Program-made: the position numbers and the translations under genes
In this document: piece by piece, positions 24,601 through 33,939 of the stretch
Numbering within the stretch: the stretch's first letter is position 1
Layout of the letters: each line of letters opens with the position of its first letter
The notes under the pieces: model-generated
Seen by the model: only the letters and a program-made list of their open reading frames with translations
Databases searched by the model: none
Told to the model about the DNA's origin: nothing
Source of the DNA: Nansenia antarctica
Taxonomy: Eukaryota; Chordata; Actinopteri; Argentiniformes; Microstomatidae
Assembly: GCA_963989245.1 (NCBI GenBank)
Contig: OZ022339.1
Location: 26,651,785-26,715,784, forward strand
Length of the DNA: 64,000 bases
Reading direction: 5' to 3'

Positions 24601-26459
24601 TGGCAACTGGAGATGAAACAGAGAAGTTTGATGCAGCTGGAATTTCTACAGAAAACGTACATCAAGTTGAAGTATATTCAATGGAAACTGAATTCCAAAA
24701 AGGTTCTGTCGAAATATATGATTCTCAGAATGGAGTATTTCATGAAGAGGAAAATGAACAGTTTAGTTTAGAGAGTAACATTGGTGAAGTCACCCAAATC
24801 ATGCCAATAGAAGACGAGGACGACAAACAAACTGAATTAGTAAATGAGTTCCAAGAGTCAACACCTATATATGTAGCCTACATTAATTCAGAAGGGGGCG
24901 GAGTTCAGGTAAATGAAGGGATGCTTGTTGCAGAGAACATCCCGATGCCTGATACAGAGAGTCTGACGGTGTCAGTCACAGATGAACCTGTCATACAACC
25001 AACACATCTCACTGAAGTCACTCTTGAAATGGAAAAAGAACAGCAGATAATGGACGTTGAGGAGGATGCTGTTGATGTTGAGCATGCACAATTGGCAGAA
25101 ATCATGACTTATGAGGTACAAGATATCACAGCTTCAATGCCTGATACTCCCATAGCAGAAGCAACAGACATCCCTGAAACGTATATAGCTATAGTGGCAC
25201 CAGAAGTACAGTCTAATGAGACTAATGAAGCTGTGAGTATTTTAAGCCCTCTCTTAGAAACTGGTATGTTTGAGACGGCAGAATTAGGCAACACAAATGT
25301 GATGGTAAATGTTCCATCGATGCGGTTTGTTGGCGACCATAACATTCAAGTTCAGGTGACGGATACTGAGATGAATTCAACTGAAGCAATTGTTGCGGCA
25401 GTGCTTGAAGCGGGCTCAACTGAAATCATACAAGCCATGGATATTTGTGAACAAATTTATGATGAAGGAGCGGCTGCGTCTGCCTCGCTGGAGGTTGAGG
25501 ATGAAATTCTTGAAGAGGCAAGCCAGAGTACTACAGAGTACTACATCCAGCATGAAATGGAGAACTCACCAGAAACATCAAATGAAGGAGTGATTGTTGA
25601 ATCACCATGGGACCTCAGTGTTGTGTCTCAGTCAGATGTATGGGCTGAAAGTGAATTCATGAGTGAAGCAGAAGTTTCAAAAGCATCAGAGGGTTATCTT
25701 GTTCCCGAGACATTCACATTCTCCGAGACAGACAGTCAAATACATGTAGAGGAACATCGATGTGAAAGTGTTGGATCAACCTATACAGCTGTACAGGAAC
25801 AAGAGAATATACAATTATCAGAACAATGTGAATTTGATATGTGTGCAGGAAGCGTCAGACAAATGGATATGGATGTGCAGGAACCGTCAGACAAAGACAC
25901 AGTGCCCTCAATTGTTCAAGTTGATACAGTGTATGAGGAGATTAAAGGTATTGACACATATTCAGAGTCCACATCTGAGGTTCAAAGCACCACATCTGAG
26001 GTTGTTCAGAAAAAAAGAAAAAAGAAAAAGAAAAAGAAGTCAGCGTCAGCAGAATCAAGACAGGAATCTTCAGTGGAAGAAAAAGAAGAGGACACCGAGT
26101 GGAAGTCAACACAGACGGTCGCCTCCTACATGGATGAATACAACGACACTAGAAGGGTGTCTGTGGAAGTGAAAGTGTCAGTTATTGTTCAGACCCCTGA
26201 AAATCAAACTATGGTTTATCAAAGTATTGATCAAAATCCACCCAAAGAAACTGGAAATGCTAGACTATATCAAGACAACCGAGAGTATGACCAAGATGTG
26301 TGGCTTGACGCTGAGGAAGGTATCACAGCAAGACCAGCTCTAGCCTGTCAGGGAGGCGAGGAGAGTCGTCAGGAAACACTGAATGCATATGCCACAAACA
26401 GAATGGAAGGTGAAGATGCAGAGGTCTTTGATTTTGCACATGAGCCGCAACGTTGGTGA
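16898..26459 (+). CDS. akap12: A-kinase anchor protein 12 (gravin)
   Basis: A large acidic, disordered scaffold of about 1972 residues, encoded by join(16898-17014, 19995-20094, 20758-26459). Gravin gathers signalling enzymes (PKA, PKC, calmodulin) beneath the plasma membrane. The start MGANES has Gly2, fitting N-myristoylation as in human. Exon 2 (LLPKSGQISG) matches the human KLLQKNGQLS block. The large exon has the basic FKRFFSKVGLKLTLKK motif, then VQGSPLKKLL, three WSK-type calmodulin-binding motifs with Trp near residues 515, 562 and 634 (WASFKKLVTP, WDAFLCGSGKK, WNSLKRLVTP), and the AVVPLSEYD and TTEMVSAVSQLT blocks shared with human. Tandem repeats occupy the middle (23124-23835, 23938-24700). 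The C-terminal KVSVIV block is followed by only about 85 residues, and I see no PKA RII-binding helix there. Duplicate a/b undetermined. Confidence 0.95.
17258..17312. repeat. (AAT)n microsatellite
   Basis: About 18 ATA/AAT triplets in AKAP12 intron 1. Confidence 0.95.
18556..18602. repeat. (GT)n microsatellite
   Basis: About 23 GT dinucleotides in AKAP12 intron 1. Confidence 0.97.
19253..19388. mobile_element. Near-perfect hairpin element, copy 1
   Basis: The left arm AAAGCAATTTACCATTCGAG plus GGCGGGGGTTGT is mirrored by the right arm ending CTCGAATGGTAAATTGCTTT, with a second inner inverted repeat around ACCCTGTACAG. A related element is at 55268-55430. It would form a long stem-loop. Confidence 0.75.
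19995..20094 (+). CDS. akap12: AKAP12 coding exon 2
   Basis: 33 codons plus one base; LLPKSGQISGLDGKTEDLAE through ...MAVAE, donor GAGG|GTAAGC. The KLLPKSGQIS junction resembles the human sequence. Confidence 0.92.
20095..20757 (+). other. AKAP12 intron 2, with SINE fragment
   Basis: 663 bp. 20376-20441 carries a tRNA-like head (GTGGCTCAGTTGGTAGAGCA, GGATTCGA), a truncated SINE. Acceptor CTCTATTTTTAG. Confidence 0.7.
20758..26459 (+). CDS. akap12: AKAP12 large coding exon 3
   Basis: 5702 bp; two bases complete a split Val codon and 1899 codons plus TGA follow. An in-frame ATG at 20733 lies in the intron and is not the start. It contains all of the scaffold motifs described for the gene. Confidence 0.95.
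23124..23835 (+). repeat. In-frame repeat A in AKAP12
   Basis: Two units 273 bp (91 codons) apart begin LAEE(T/M)TEMVSAVSQLTE. A third, shorter unit starts near 23655 with LLAEYDVKETEA. Each unit carries VVENICxxPNALS and a VSP(H/D)LLKRC motif. The EMVSAVSQLT core is also present once in human AKAP12. Confidence 0.9.
23938..24700 (+). repeat. In-frame repeat B in AKAP12, four units
   Basis: Four units of 210 bp (70 codons), each with FDAAGxxTD followed by QAExxKxQELSDAGAIYTGL and ESPxEHQV. Units 1 and 2 are nearly identical at the DNA level, suggesting recent duplication or conversion. Confidence 0.9.
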
Positions 26460-28290
26460 AACCTGCTACGGAGACACACAACTGGTAAGCCATGTATTTA
26501 CATTTTAAATTACAACAATGACACGATGAGGAAATATAAGACGTACATTTAATTTTCAATGTCCTCTCGATAGATGCCTTGTAGGGATACAGAATAATGT
26601 CCTTCTGCAATTTTCTCCTGACAGGTTGAACAATTAAAAGGCGGACAGGACAACCAAATCGCCTCTTAAAGAGTCAACACAGTCAAACAGACAAAGTAAA
26701 AGGCAACACCAAAGGACAATCTACCACAACAGAAGTAAACCTTCTGTTATGGGCCTTCATGTACGACCAACCCAGGCTCTGGAGACATTCATCAGGTCTT
26801 CAACACCTTCACCCCATATTGGTTGTTATTCAATGCAATGTTGATTTGTTACTATATCAAACGTAAACTGTATGACTACCTGTGTACTTCATTGAGTACA
26901 TTTCTTGTTCCTTTTTCGAGGAACCATGTCTCATTATCTGATCTTGGAGGTACAATAGTGTGTATTACATATTATTTATGTTTGAATTAAGACTGAAAAC
27001 TCTAAAAAGAATGTTTGTGCTTGTCAGTCATACAGTAGGCTATGCGTAATGTATCAGAGCATCATTATACATTAAGAACACTCAAATATTGGTCTGAGGT
27101 TGTAATATACCAAGTATTTACAGATTATTGTTGGATGCATTGATCAAACCTAGGGCCAGTTCCACAGACAAGGCTTAAGCCTAGTCCTGGACTAAATCAC
27201 ACTTTCAATGTAAAATCTCTATTGAACATGCTTTTTAGTCTAGGATTAGGCTTAATCCTTGTCTGTGAAACCAGCCCTATATGTTGCTTTTAAATCAGTA
27301 ACTAGCATTTTTTTTCTATTCTTGTATTTAGTCAGAACGCAATTCACAGATTACAGTATGTTGCCTAACATTTAATTTGACAAAATAATACTGTTACACA
27401 TAACATTACATTCAGTGGAAGAAATTATCCTCCCATAATCTTAATTATTTGCTGACCAGAGTGCACTGTGACAGGTTGGCTGCCGGTATATGTTCCACCC
27501 CTTGTCTATCACTGTCTTTCCTCATACCGTACACCACTGCTCACTAGATTGAGCATTTCATAGCTCAATTGCTCAAGAATGTGTATTGAATCAAATTCAT
27601 TGTAATATTGCATGCAATTTAAATCTTTCCTATGAAATACTGCCATCTTTTTTCTTCATCCGAAAGAAATAGCCAGTTGCATTGCAGTATACAGGAATAC
27701 TGAGACAATATGTTTATGTGTCCATAGCTATATGTATGTCAGGTTGAAACTGTTTGTGTTACACACTATAATTATTTGTCATTTTATTCTACTGCTTTAG
27801 TAACTTTACTAGACTTTTACTAAAGTACTGTACTGGCAAATATTTTAAACAAGAACTCAAGTTCAGTTGATGTTTTTTTGTTCTACATTTTACTACTGAT
27901 TGGCACAGAACACTTCATGTGTTTTATAGTGTAATATAAATAGAAAACATATTTGGAAAGGTTATTCAACCTTATTATAGCAGAACACAGCCTTAAAATG
28001 CTCATGCAGCTTGTTTTTACCCCTGATTTATTAAGTTATTAAGTTGTGTGTGTGTGTGTGTGTGAGATGTGTATGAGGGAAGTCTGTTTGTTTTTTTCTT
28101 TTGACACAATGTGAACCTGATAGCATTTGGAGATTATATTCCGGTCTATGTTAAAGAATGTTATAATAACTAATAACTAAATGCAAAATCTAAAAGAGTT
28201 GCATGGACATTTTTATACTTCCAAGCTGTTCATGAAATAAATGCAAATTATTTTAAATTCATTTGAATAAATCTAGTCTTCAAAATCTGT
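26460..28290 (+). other. AKAP12 3' UTR, with a likely intron
   Basis: A donor ACTG|GTAAGC (26485) and an acceptor CTCCTGACAG ending at 26624 define a likely 140-bp intron 25 bp after the stop codon. Human AKAP12 also has a small last exon. AATAAA signals occur at 28236-28241 and 28266-28271. A palindromic MITE (27150-27288) and a short (GT)n lie inside. Confidence 0.6.
27150..27288. mobile_element. Palindromic MITE, copy 2
   Basis: Same family as 3660-3784: AGGGCCAGTTCCACAGACAA at the left and TTGTCTGTGAAACCAGCCCT at the right. It sits inside the AKAP12 3' UTR. Confidence 0.8.
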
Positions 28291-28429
28291 GGAGTGTTTT
28301 GTTCTGACAGCAATACTCTTACTGTTATTGAAGTTCCAGAACTTCCAGTATGACAATATCAAGCAAATGTCATTGGTCAAATATCTCTGCACAAAGCCCC
28401 CATCCTCAGTGGTAGAAACACAGACGGCG

Positions 28430-28530
28430 TGAATGAATGAATGAATGAATGAATGGACTTTATTGTCATTGCTACAGTACAGGTACCAAACAACGAAATT
28501 TAGGGGCGTAGCACCTGTTCAGTGCGTTTA
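28430..28530 (-). mobile_element. LINE-type 3' end with GAAT repeat
   Basis: Tandem GAAT, then GGACTTTATTGTCATTGCTA and a CAACGAAATTT end, matching 37310-37370 and 18889-18960. A reverse-oriented LINE tail. Confidence 0.6.
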
Positions 28531-28699
28531 ACATGAAATATTACAATTTTAAACCACCTTTTATTGCTGTTAGTTGACTTGCCAACTTGAGTTTACAATT
28601 TAATATGCAGTGTAATATGCAGTGACATATTGATGTAATGAGACCTCTGACTGTTTTGATATTCACAAAGAGAACACAAAAGAAAATGTTGGCACAAAA

Positions 28700-29290
28700 T
28701 AAACATATACAATGGCATGGGAAAGTATTTGGACCCTTCACTTTTTCCACATTTGTTGTGTTAAGACTCAATTTAAAGTGGATTATTAAATTATTTTGCC
28801 ATCAATCCACACACAATATCCCATAATGAGAAAGCAAAATGAAATAGGAGAAACACCTCATATATTCATTCAGATCCTTTGCTATGACATTTAAAATGAG
28901 CTCAAATGCAAAAATGTCATCAATGTTTTTACAGGGTGTTTGATTTGCATAGGGATCAATTACACACTGTATATCAGGTTGTCATTACAAACTCAGCAGA
29001 TGGAGAGGAACACAACTGGTCAGGAACGTTGCCCTGAGGCCTGGGGAGACGACAATGTTGATTGGCTGAGAGAAATCATCTCAGTCACAAAAGTCTACAA
29101 AACTGGTCAAAACCAAGTGGCCAAAGATAACCTCTCATCCTCATTGTGTTTGCAGCAATGAATTCAGGTGATCCAGCAAAGACAGTGGCTAGAAATTTGT
29201 TTATTTGGTTTTACTACAAAGCATTACTTTTAGTGCAAATACAGCATGGTCTGAATACTTATTTACACGAGGTATTTCTGTTAAATCAAA
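28700..29290 (+). mobile_element. Dispersed repeat, copy 1
   Basis: 28960-29280 is highly similar to the reverse complement of 49010-49285. The left part (GGGAAAGTATTTGGACCCTT) resembles a Tc1-type terminus. The two copies share a 73-codon open frame with a few differences, which I read as recent common origin, not a gene. Family unassigned. Confidence 0.65.
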
Positions 29291-29725
29291 TAAAAAAAAC
29301 AACAACATGTAAATAAATATACCTCAAATTCACATAATTTATGTCCATCAATGACAACATTCAGACACATTTGTCAGTACATGTAAAACAAATAACAGGT
29401 TGTAATTTGTGACTAAAACAGAATGTATTTAGCAACACAATGATCATTATTTATTGGGCTAAGTGATGGAATCAGGCCTAATTGAATCACTTAGGAAAAG
29501 TGAAAACTTACGGCCAATATCCCAAACCATAATAAATGGTTATAAATGAGGAATATCACAGTTTATGTCCATTTTAAGCTTTTTTCTGAATTATCAATAT
29601 AATCATGATGTAACGGATTTACTCATGCACATTCATAATATCTGATTATTTACTCTGACTCTTCTGCCATTCATCAGTGACAACCCACCGTTCCTCCATC
29701 ATGGAAGTCCCGCTGGTGCAGCTCT
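29291..29725. other. Between AKAP12 and RMND1; RMND1 3' UTR
   Basis: No gene seen. A minus-strand AATAAA (29450-29455) is a candidate RMND1 poly(A) signal. ZBTB2, which lies in this interval in human, is not present. Confidence 0.5.
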
Positions 29726-29758
29726 TCAAAAGATCACTCTGGCAAGTTCGAACATCAC
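29726..29758 (-). CDS. rmnd1: RMND1 last coding exon
   Basis: VMFELARVIF and TGA. Completes the C-terminal membrane helix; acceptor ATTCTAG. Confidence 0.92.
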   Translation of the reverse strand: MMFELARVIF

Positions 29759-32700
29759 CTAGAATTCAAAGGCAACAAAACAAATAAAACAAAAGGTTCT
29801 GTGTACGGGCATGACAAATATCACCATCATCGTCACCATCAGACCCTGAGCAGTGAGATCATCGTCACCATCAGACCCTGAGCAGTGAGCAGTGAGTGAG
29901 AGAACGGATGAGACTTCCTCACCTCGATAGTGATGAGTATGACAATCATCCACTCCAGCCGTAAACTGTGCTTCTCACTCAGGTGGTTCCTCATCAGGTC
30001 TGTCAGCTCTGTGCAGTGTTGCAACTTCTCATTCACAACCTACAACACAACCAGATGACTGATACTGTAGCTGTAGCCGTACCTTCGTTCGCCAATAATT
30101 TCTCCCGGACGCAGAGAATTGCCTTTTTTTTGGTTCCAGCTTGATTCATTTACACGTAAATACATGTGGTCTGACTGATTTCCTTGCAGGACAATCTAAT
30201 CAATTTTTTTAGACCTAGCACCTCATTTTTAGACAGAATAACTGAAATTTGCAACCTTTTTAGGCCTTATACATTGGATTGCTGGATTTTAGACTTTAAG
30301 GCTTTTTAAGACCAGCGCAGGAACCCTGTTATTAGTATGCTATGGTAAAGGTAGGCCTAGTTTTCTTATTGTTGAACATCCCACCAAAAACGACTGTGTA
30401 AAACCGTGTTAACATGATCAATGAGAGCTCAACCTACCTTGACTCTGCGGTTGATGTTGAGGAACTGACAGGTCTTGTCATAGAGCAGCTCCAGGTTCTC
30501 TCTGTCCCAGTAGAAGTCGGGTGTGATGAGCAGGTCAGAGCTCAGGTTTATACAGTGTCTACAATCACCAACAAACGACAACAAAATTGCAAGTCTCAAT
30601 GACAGATTACAAAGTACTATCTGTAAATTGTTGTCACATTGCCCAAACTATAATGATCAAAATATTTGCCAATCCCATCTTTCATCTGATCAGTTTAGAC
30701 ATTTTAAGATCGTCTAATTTACCTCAGAGAAAACAGTTCTCCAATTTTTTGCATGACCTCTGCTCTAGACAACTTAACACTTTTACCAGATTTCAGCGTC
30801 TGTTGGGGGAAGAAGAAAAAAGTTGGTATTTATCTCAGAATCAAACTAGTACCTGGGGTTGGTTACAATGGAGAGAATAACATAGGGATTGCCTAGCCCA
30901 CAGTAAGAGCCATAAGCAAAGAAAAGGCAAATATTTAATGTGTTATTTCGTTATTGGATTATTAATTCATCTGTGTCACTAGTTAATTGCATTGTTGTAA
31001 TTGATAAGTGCATTCGAATACCTTATTTGTGTAAATACCCCTAATTTAGACGCTCCGTTAGTTTAATCCTGTGATCCTGTGGAATCTTACGTCGTTTTAA
31101 TTTAATCTCAGTTGGATATTGGAAGTACACAGTTCTTTGATCGTAAATGGTAAATGGACTGCACTTTACTTTATCCAAAGCGCTTTACAACGGCCTCTCA
31201 TTCACCCATTCACACACACATTCACACACCAATGGCGGCAAGCTACCATGCAAGGTAGTATATCACTGAGAGCAATTTGGGGTTCAGTGATCGTCATTAA
31301 TATGTACCTGTAACTTTCTTTACTGTGACAATGAAACCTTTTGAAACAATGTTACTGGTCTCCAGACATTGCCTTTTTACATAGACTCAGTGGATACTCA
31401 GTGTTCTGATAACAGTAGGCTGTGGCACTACATCCACCAGACTGTACATGTTCATGTCTGGCCATTTAAAGTAGTTCAGCATTATATGCTCTTGCGTGAC
31501 AAGTTTTACTGGTACAAACATCCATTAGTGATTCATGAATTATATATAATTCTAGATTCAAGTCTGAGATTGATGTTGTTTCTAATGAGTGGATGTCCAA
31601 ACTGTTTATTACTTTCAGCAGGCCTACCTCTGGGATTGACTGAATCGACTCCACAAAACTGTCTAAAGAAACTTCCCATATGGCCAGCTTTACTGCAAAA
31701 AAATCAAAGGAAAGAGAGAGAGAGAGAGATTATGGACGTAAAAGAAAAACAGTAATTGTGAATATACAGTTCTATACATGAATAACATGATGTATTATGG
31801 AGAGTGAATCCAGCTGACCTGATAAACAGAGAGCATTTGAGAACGCAAATTTCTCGAGCACAGCTTCGTCTAGATCCATCTCGTTGTTCAGGTGGAAGTT
31901 TCCACGCTGAAGCTTTGAGTTTCCCCTGACCAGAACATAAAAAGATCAAATATACAATTCAACAATTGAATTTGATTGATTTGGTAGAAACTCCAAAATC
32001 AAAAATCCAATTCATTTTTCTCGACGTTTTTTTTTGCACTACTTGCTTTTTAATTCTTATTCTTATGTTGCCTGTTTGCACCAAGAACCACAGCAAATTC
32101 CTTGTATGTGAAAACTACTTGGCGAATAAAGTCATTCTGATTCTGATTCTGAGGTTTTCCAGAATACATTTAACTGAATTAAGAACACATTTAATAAAGG
32201 GGGAAATAACTTTAAAACGTAATGTTAAGTTACTGCATATACTGTAACTTAATTAGAAATGTCATAATTCATCTGCAAAAGGAATGATAAATAATGTAGC
32301 TTACTCTCCAATGGTATAGTTTATCTCTTCATTCTCCCAGTGGACCAGAGCAACCTCGTAAGGCTGGATCTCATGCTTCTCCAAGATTCTCATTACACAT
32401 TTCATCTGGAAGAGCAAACAGTGCCATTTTCAAGATAATGAAAACATCAGTGTCCCTGATAGAATTACATCCTCTTGAATTGTTTAGAATGTTCATAGGA
32501 AGAATTCTCCTTTGAATTCCACATTGCGTGAGCTTAGAATTCTAAGGTTCTATCTCTGTTTAGGGTAGTTCAGAGATATTGAGCGTCAAAGTTTTTACAT
32601 GCCATTATGTTTTGTGAGATGGAACCTTTGTATTTTATTAATTACTAACTAAAACATTTCAACATTTTAAAAATAACACCACACAGGCATTAATAAACAC

Positions 32701-33939
32701 CTAATGAATCGGATTATTTAAAAAACTAAATTTTGACCAAAAATAGAGATAGAACCTTATAATTCTAACGTCACGTAATTCTCATACGCACCGTCTTCTC
32801 TTCAACATTCCAGAACACCACTGAGCCATCCCTAGAGATGGAAACAGCTGTCAGAATTCTAACAAAAAAACATAAAAGAAACATCACTTTTATCACTTTG
32901 ACATGGAACGAAAGGGACGTACCTGAAGAAGAACATCAGAGCGTTGTCGTCGGGTTTCGAGGCCATTTCTGTGCCTATCGCCAAGACATTTGAGGCATCT
33001 AAAATAAACATAATATATGCCATTTAGCTGACGCTTTTATCCAAAGCGACTTACATTGCAGTGAGTATATACATTTATCAGTATATACGGTCTCAGCGGG
33101 AATCAAACCCACAACCTAAGCGTTGTTAGCACCATGCTCTACCAACTGAGTCACAGAGGACCACCAGGATAAACATATACTATAACTGTCAAAATGTGGG
33201 TTAGGGACATTGCACAATACTTCATCAACCTGGTGTATGACTCGAGTATTGTATTACTGTATTATATGTTTATTACTGTATTATATGCTACGAAGCAAAT
33301 GTGATTACCTCTTGGCAAATTATCTATTTCGTAAAAGCCGTTGGCTATCAGGTCATGGCAGAGTGTGGGCAGATGGTACTGGTCTGCTGTCGCAAAGGCA
33401 ATGCACTGCATCACATCCTAGAAGGACAGAATGGTGTAAAAAAACATGACCAAGAATCATCAGATCAGATCTTCAAATGTGCACAAGTCCACTTTCAACT
33501 GGTAGACCAGTCTCACCTTGTCCTCCTCTGGGGTAGGTGGGTTGGTTCTGGATGGTTGTTTGGTCCTCGGGCCCTTCAGAGCTCTCTTACCAGGTGATGT
33601 CCCTGATTTCAAACCGTGATTCAACACTGATTTCACAGGAGTTGTTGAATACAACCGCTTCTGTGTACTCCAATACTTGGTGGTGAAATAACAAGGGATG
33701 GGAGATATGCCCAGAGTGTTTAAAACATTTCGCTTCTGGTTTACAGTCCAGAAGTTATTTTGGTTGTGTGTGGTTGAATGACAGCTACTAGGAAAAGTCA
33801 CTGAGGTAGTCAAGGCTGGTGATGTTCCAGGTAGAGTCTCATAATTGCGTTCCTGAACCATGTCTGACAGACAGACAGACTGACAGCGACAGACACATCG
33901 CTGAACCCTCAGTCTGCTCCACAGCGTCCGGAGCAGCAT
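29726..33939 (-). CDS. rmnd1: RMND1 mitochondrial protein
   Basis: A 422-residue DUF155-family protein of the mitochondrial inner membrane, needed for mitochondrial translation in mammals. It is encoded by 11 exons on the minus strand: 33517-33939, 33309-33417, 32923-32998, 32792-32831, 32305-32405, 31819-31925, 31628-31692, 30723-30799, 30438-30558, 29923-30039 and 29726-29758. All phases agree and the total is a whole number of codons. The start MLLRTLWSRLRV fits a mitochondrial targeting peptide; a CAG acceptor directly before GTATG makes this ATG better than one 21 bp upstream. Conserved blocks include QPSRTN, FATADQYHLP, FWNVEEKT, EIQPYEVALVHWENEE, ITPDFYWDRENLE and LQHCTELTDLMRNHL. The C-terminus (WMIVILITIEVMFELARVIF) is a membrane helix. 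It is head-to-head with CCDC170; ARMT1, its human head-to-head partner, is missing. Confidence 0.95.
29923..30039 (-). CDS. rmnd1: RMND1 exon 10
   Basis: 39 codons: VVNEKLQHCTELTDLMRNHL through WMIVILITIE; donor GAG|GTGAGG. Confidence 0.95.
30079..30329. mobile_element. hAT-type MITE (GGGTTCC family), partial
   Basis: Matches the right part of 38616-38944 (TTCGTTCGCCAATAATT and a GACCAGCGC-GGAACCCTG terminus). The left end is missing. It lies in an RMND1 intron. Confidence 0.65.
30438..30558 (-). CDS. rmnd1: RMND1 exon 9
   Basis: Split Arg, then HCINLSSDLLITPDFYWDRE through NINRRVK; donor AAG|GTAGGT. Confidence 0.93.
30723..30799 (-). CDS. rmnd1: RMND1 exon 8
   Basis: TLKSGKSVKLSRAEVMQKIG through ELFSL and a split Arg; donor TGAG|GTAAAT. 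Confidence 0.92.
31144..31292 (-). mobile_element. SINE family M, truncated copy
   Basis: Contains AAAGCGCTTTACAACGGCCT, CACACCAATGGCGGCAAGCT and a partial body. The tRNA-like head is lost. Other copies: 33971-34252, 45115-45334, 45912-46184, 47780-48076, 59342-59530. Confidence 0.7.
31628..31692 (-). CDS. rmnd1: RMND1 exon 7
   Basis: Split Val, then KLAIWEVSLDSFVESIQSIP and E; donor GAG|GTAGGC. Confidence 0.92.
31819..31925 (-). CDS. rmnd1: RMND1 exon 6
   Basis: GNSKLQRGNFHLNNEMDLDE through NALCLS with split codons at both ends; donor TCAG|GTCAGC. Confidence 0.92.
32020..32160 (+). mobile_element. LINE-type 3' end
   Basis: Matches 3411-3480 and 3580-3600 in reverse complement, ending GGCGAATAAAGTCATTCTGA then TTCTGATTCTGA repeats. 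Confidence 0.65.
32305..32405 (-). CDS. rmnd1: RMND1 exon 5
   Basis: 33 codons plus two bases: MKCVMRILEKHEIQPYEVAL through NYTIG; donor GGAGA|GTAAGC. Confidence 0.93.
32527..32775. mobile_element. 4-bp-duplication MITE, copy A
   Basis: Termini CGTGAGCTTAGAATTCTAAG and ...ATTCTAACGTCACG, with inner arms GGTTCTATCTC and GAGATAGAACC. It lies in an RMND1 intron, 15 bp downstream of an exon donor on the minus strand. The 4-bp flanks do not match in this copy. Confidence 0.85.
32792..32831 (-). CDS. rmnd1: RMND1 exon 4
   Basis: 40 bp encoding DGSVVFWNVEEKT after a split Arg; donor ACG|GTGCGT. A MITE copy ends only 15 bp downstream of this donor. Confidence 0.92.
32923..32998 (-). CDS. rmnd1: RMND1 exon 3
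   Basis: Split Asp, then ASNVLAIGTEMASKPDD through MFFF and a split Arg; donor CAG|GTACGT. Confidence 0.92.
33019..33168 (-). mobile_element. tRNA-derived SINE with L2-like tail
   Basis: On the minus strand a tRNA-like head (GACTCAGTTGGTAGAGCATG, B-box GGTTTGATTCCC) precedes the tail AAGTCGCTTTGGATAAAAGC. It is in RMND1 intron 2 and is not a functional tRNA gene. Confidence 0.75.
33309..33417 (-). CDS. rmnd1: RMND1 exon 2
   Basis: 36 codons plus one base: DVMQCIAFATADQYHLP through IDNLPR; donor AGAG|GTAATC. Confidence 0.93.
33517..33939 (-). CDS. rmnd1: RMND1 exon 1 (coding)
   Basis: 141 codons: MLLRTLWSRLRV through ...PTPEEDK, donor AAG|GTGAGA, phase 0. The poorly conserved targeting region ends at the conserved QPSRTN. 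Confidence 0.88.

Noticed and set aside
33019..33168. Possible tRNA gene (A- and B-box-like motifs)
   Set aside because: It continues into a SINE tail and the cloverleaf pairing is poor; the same applies to 20376-20441 and 57085-57250.
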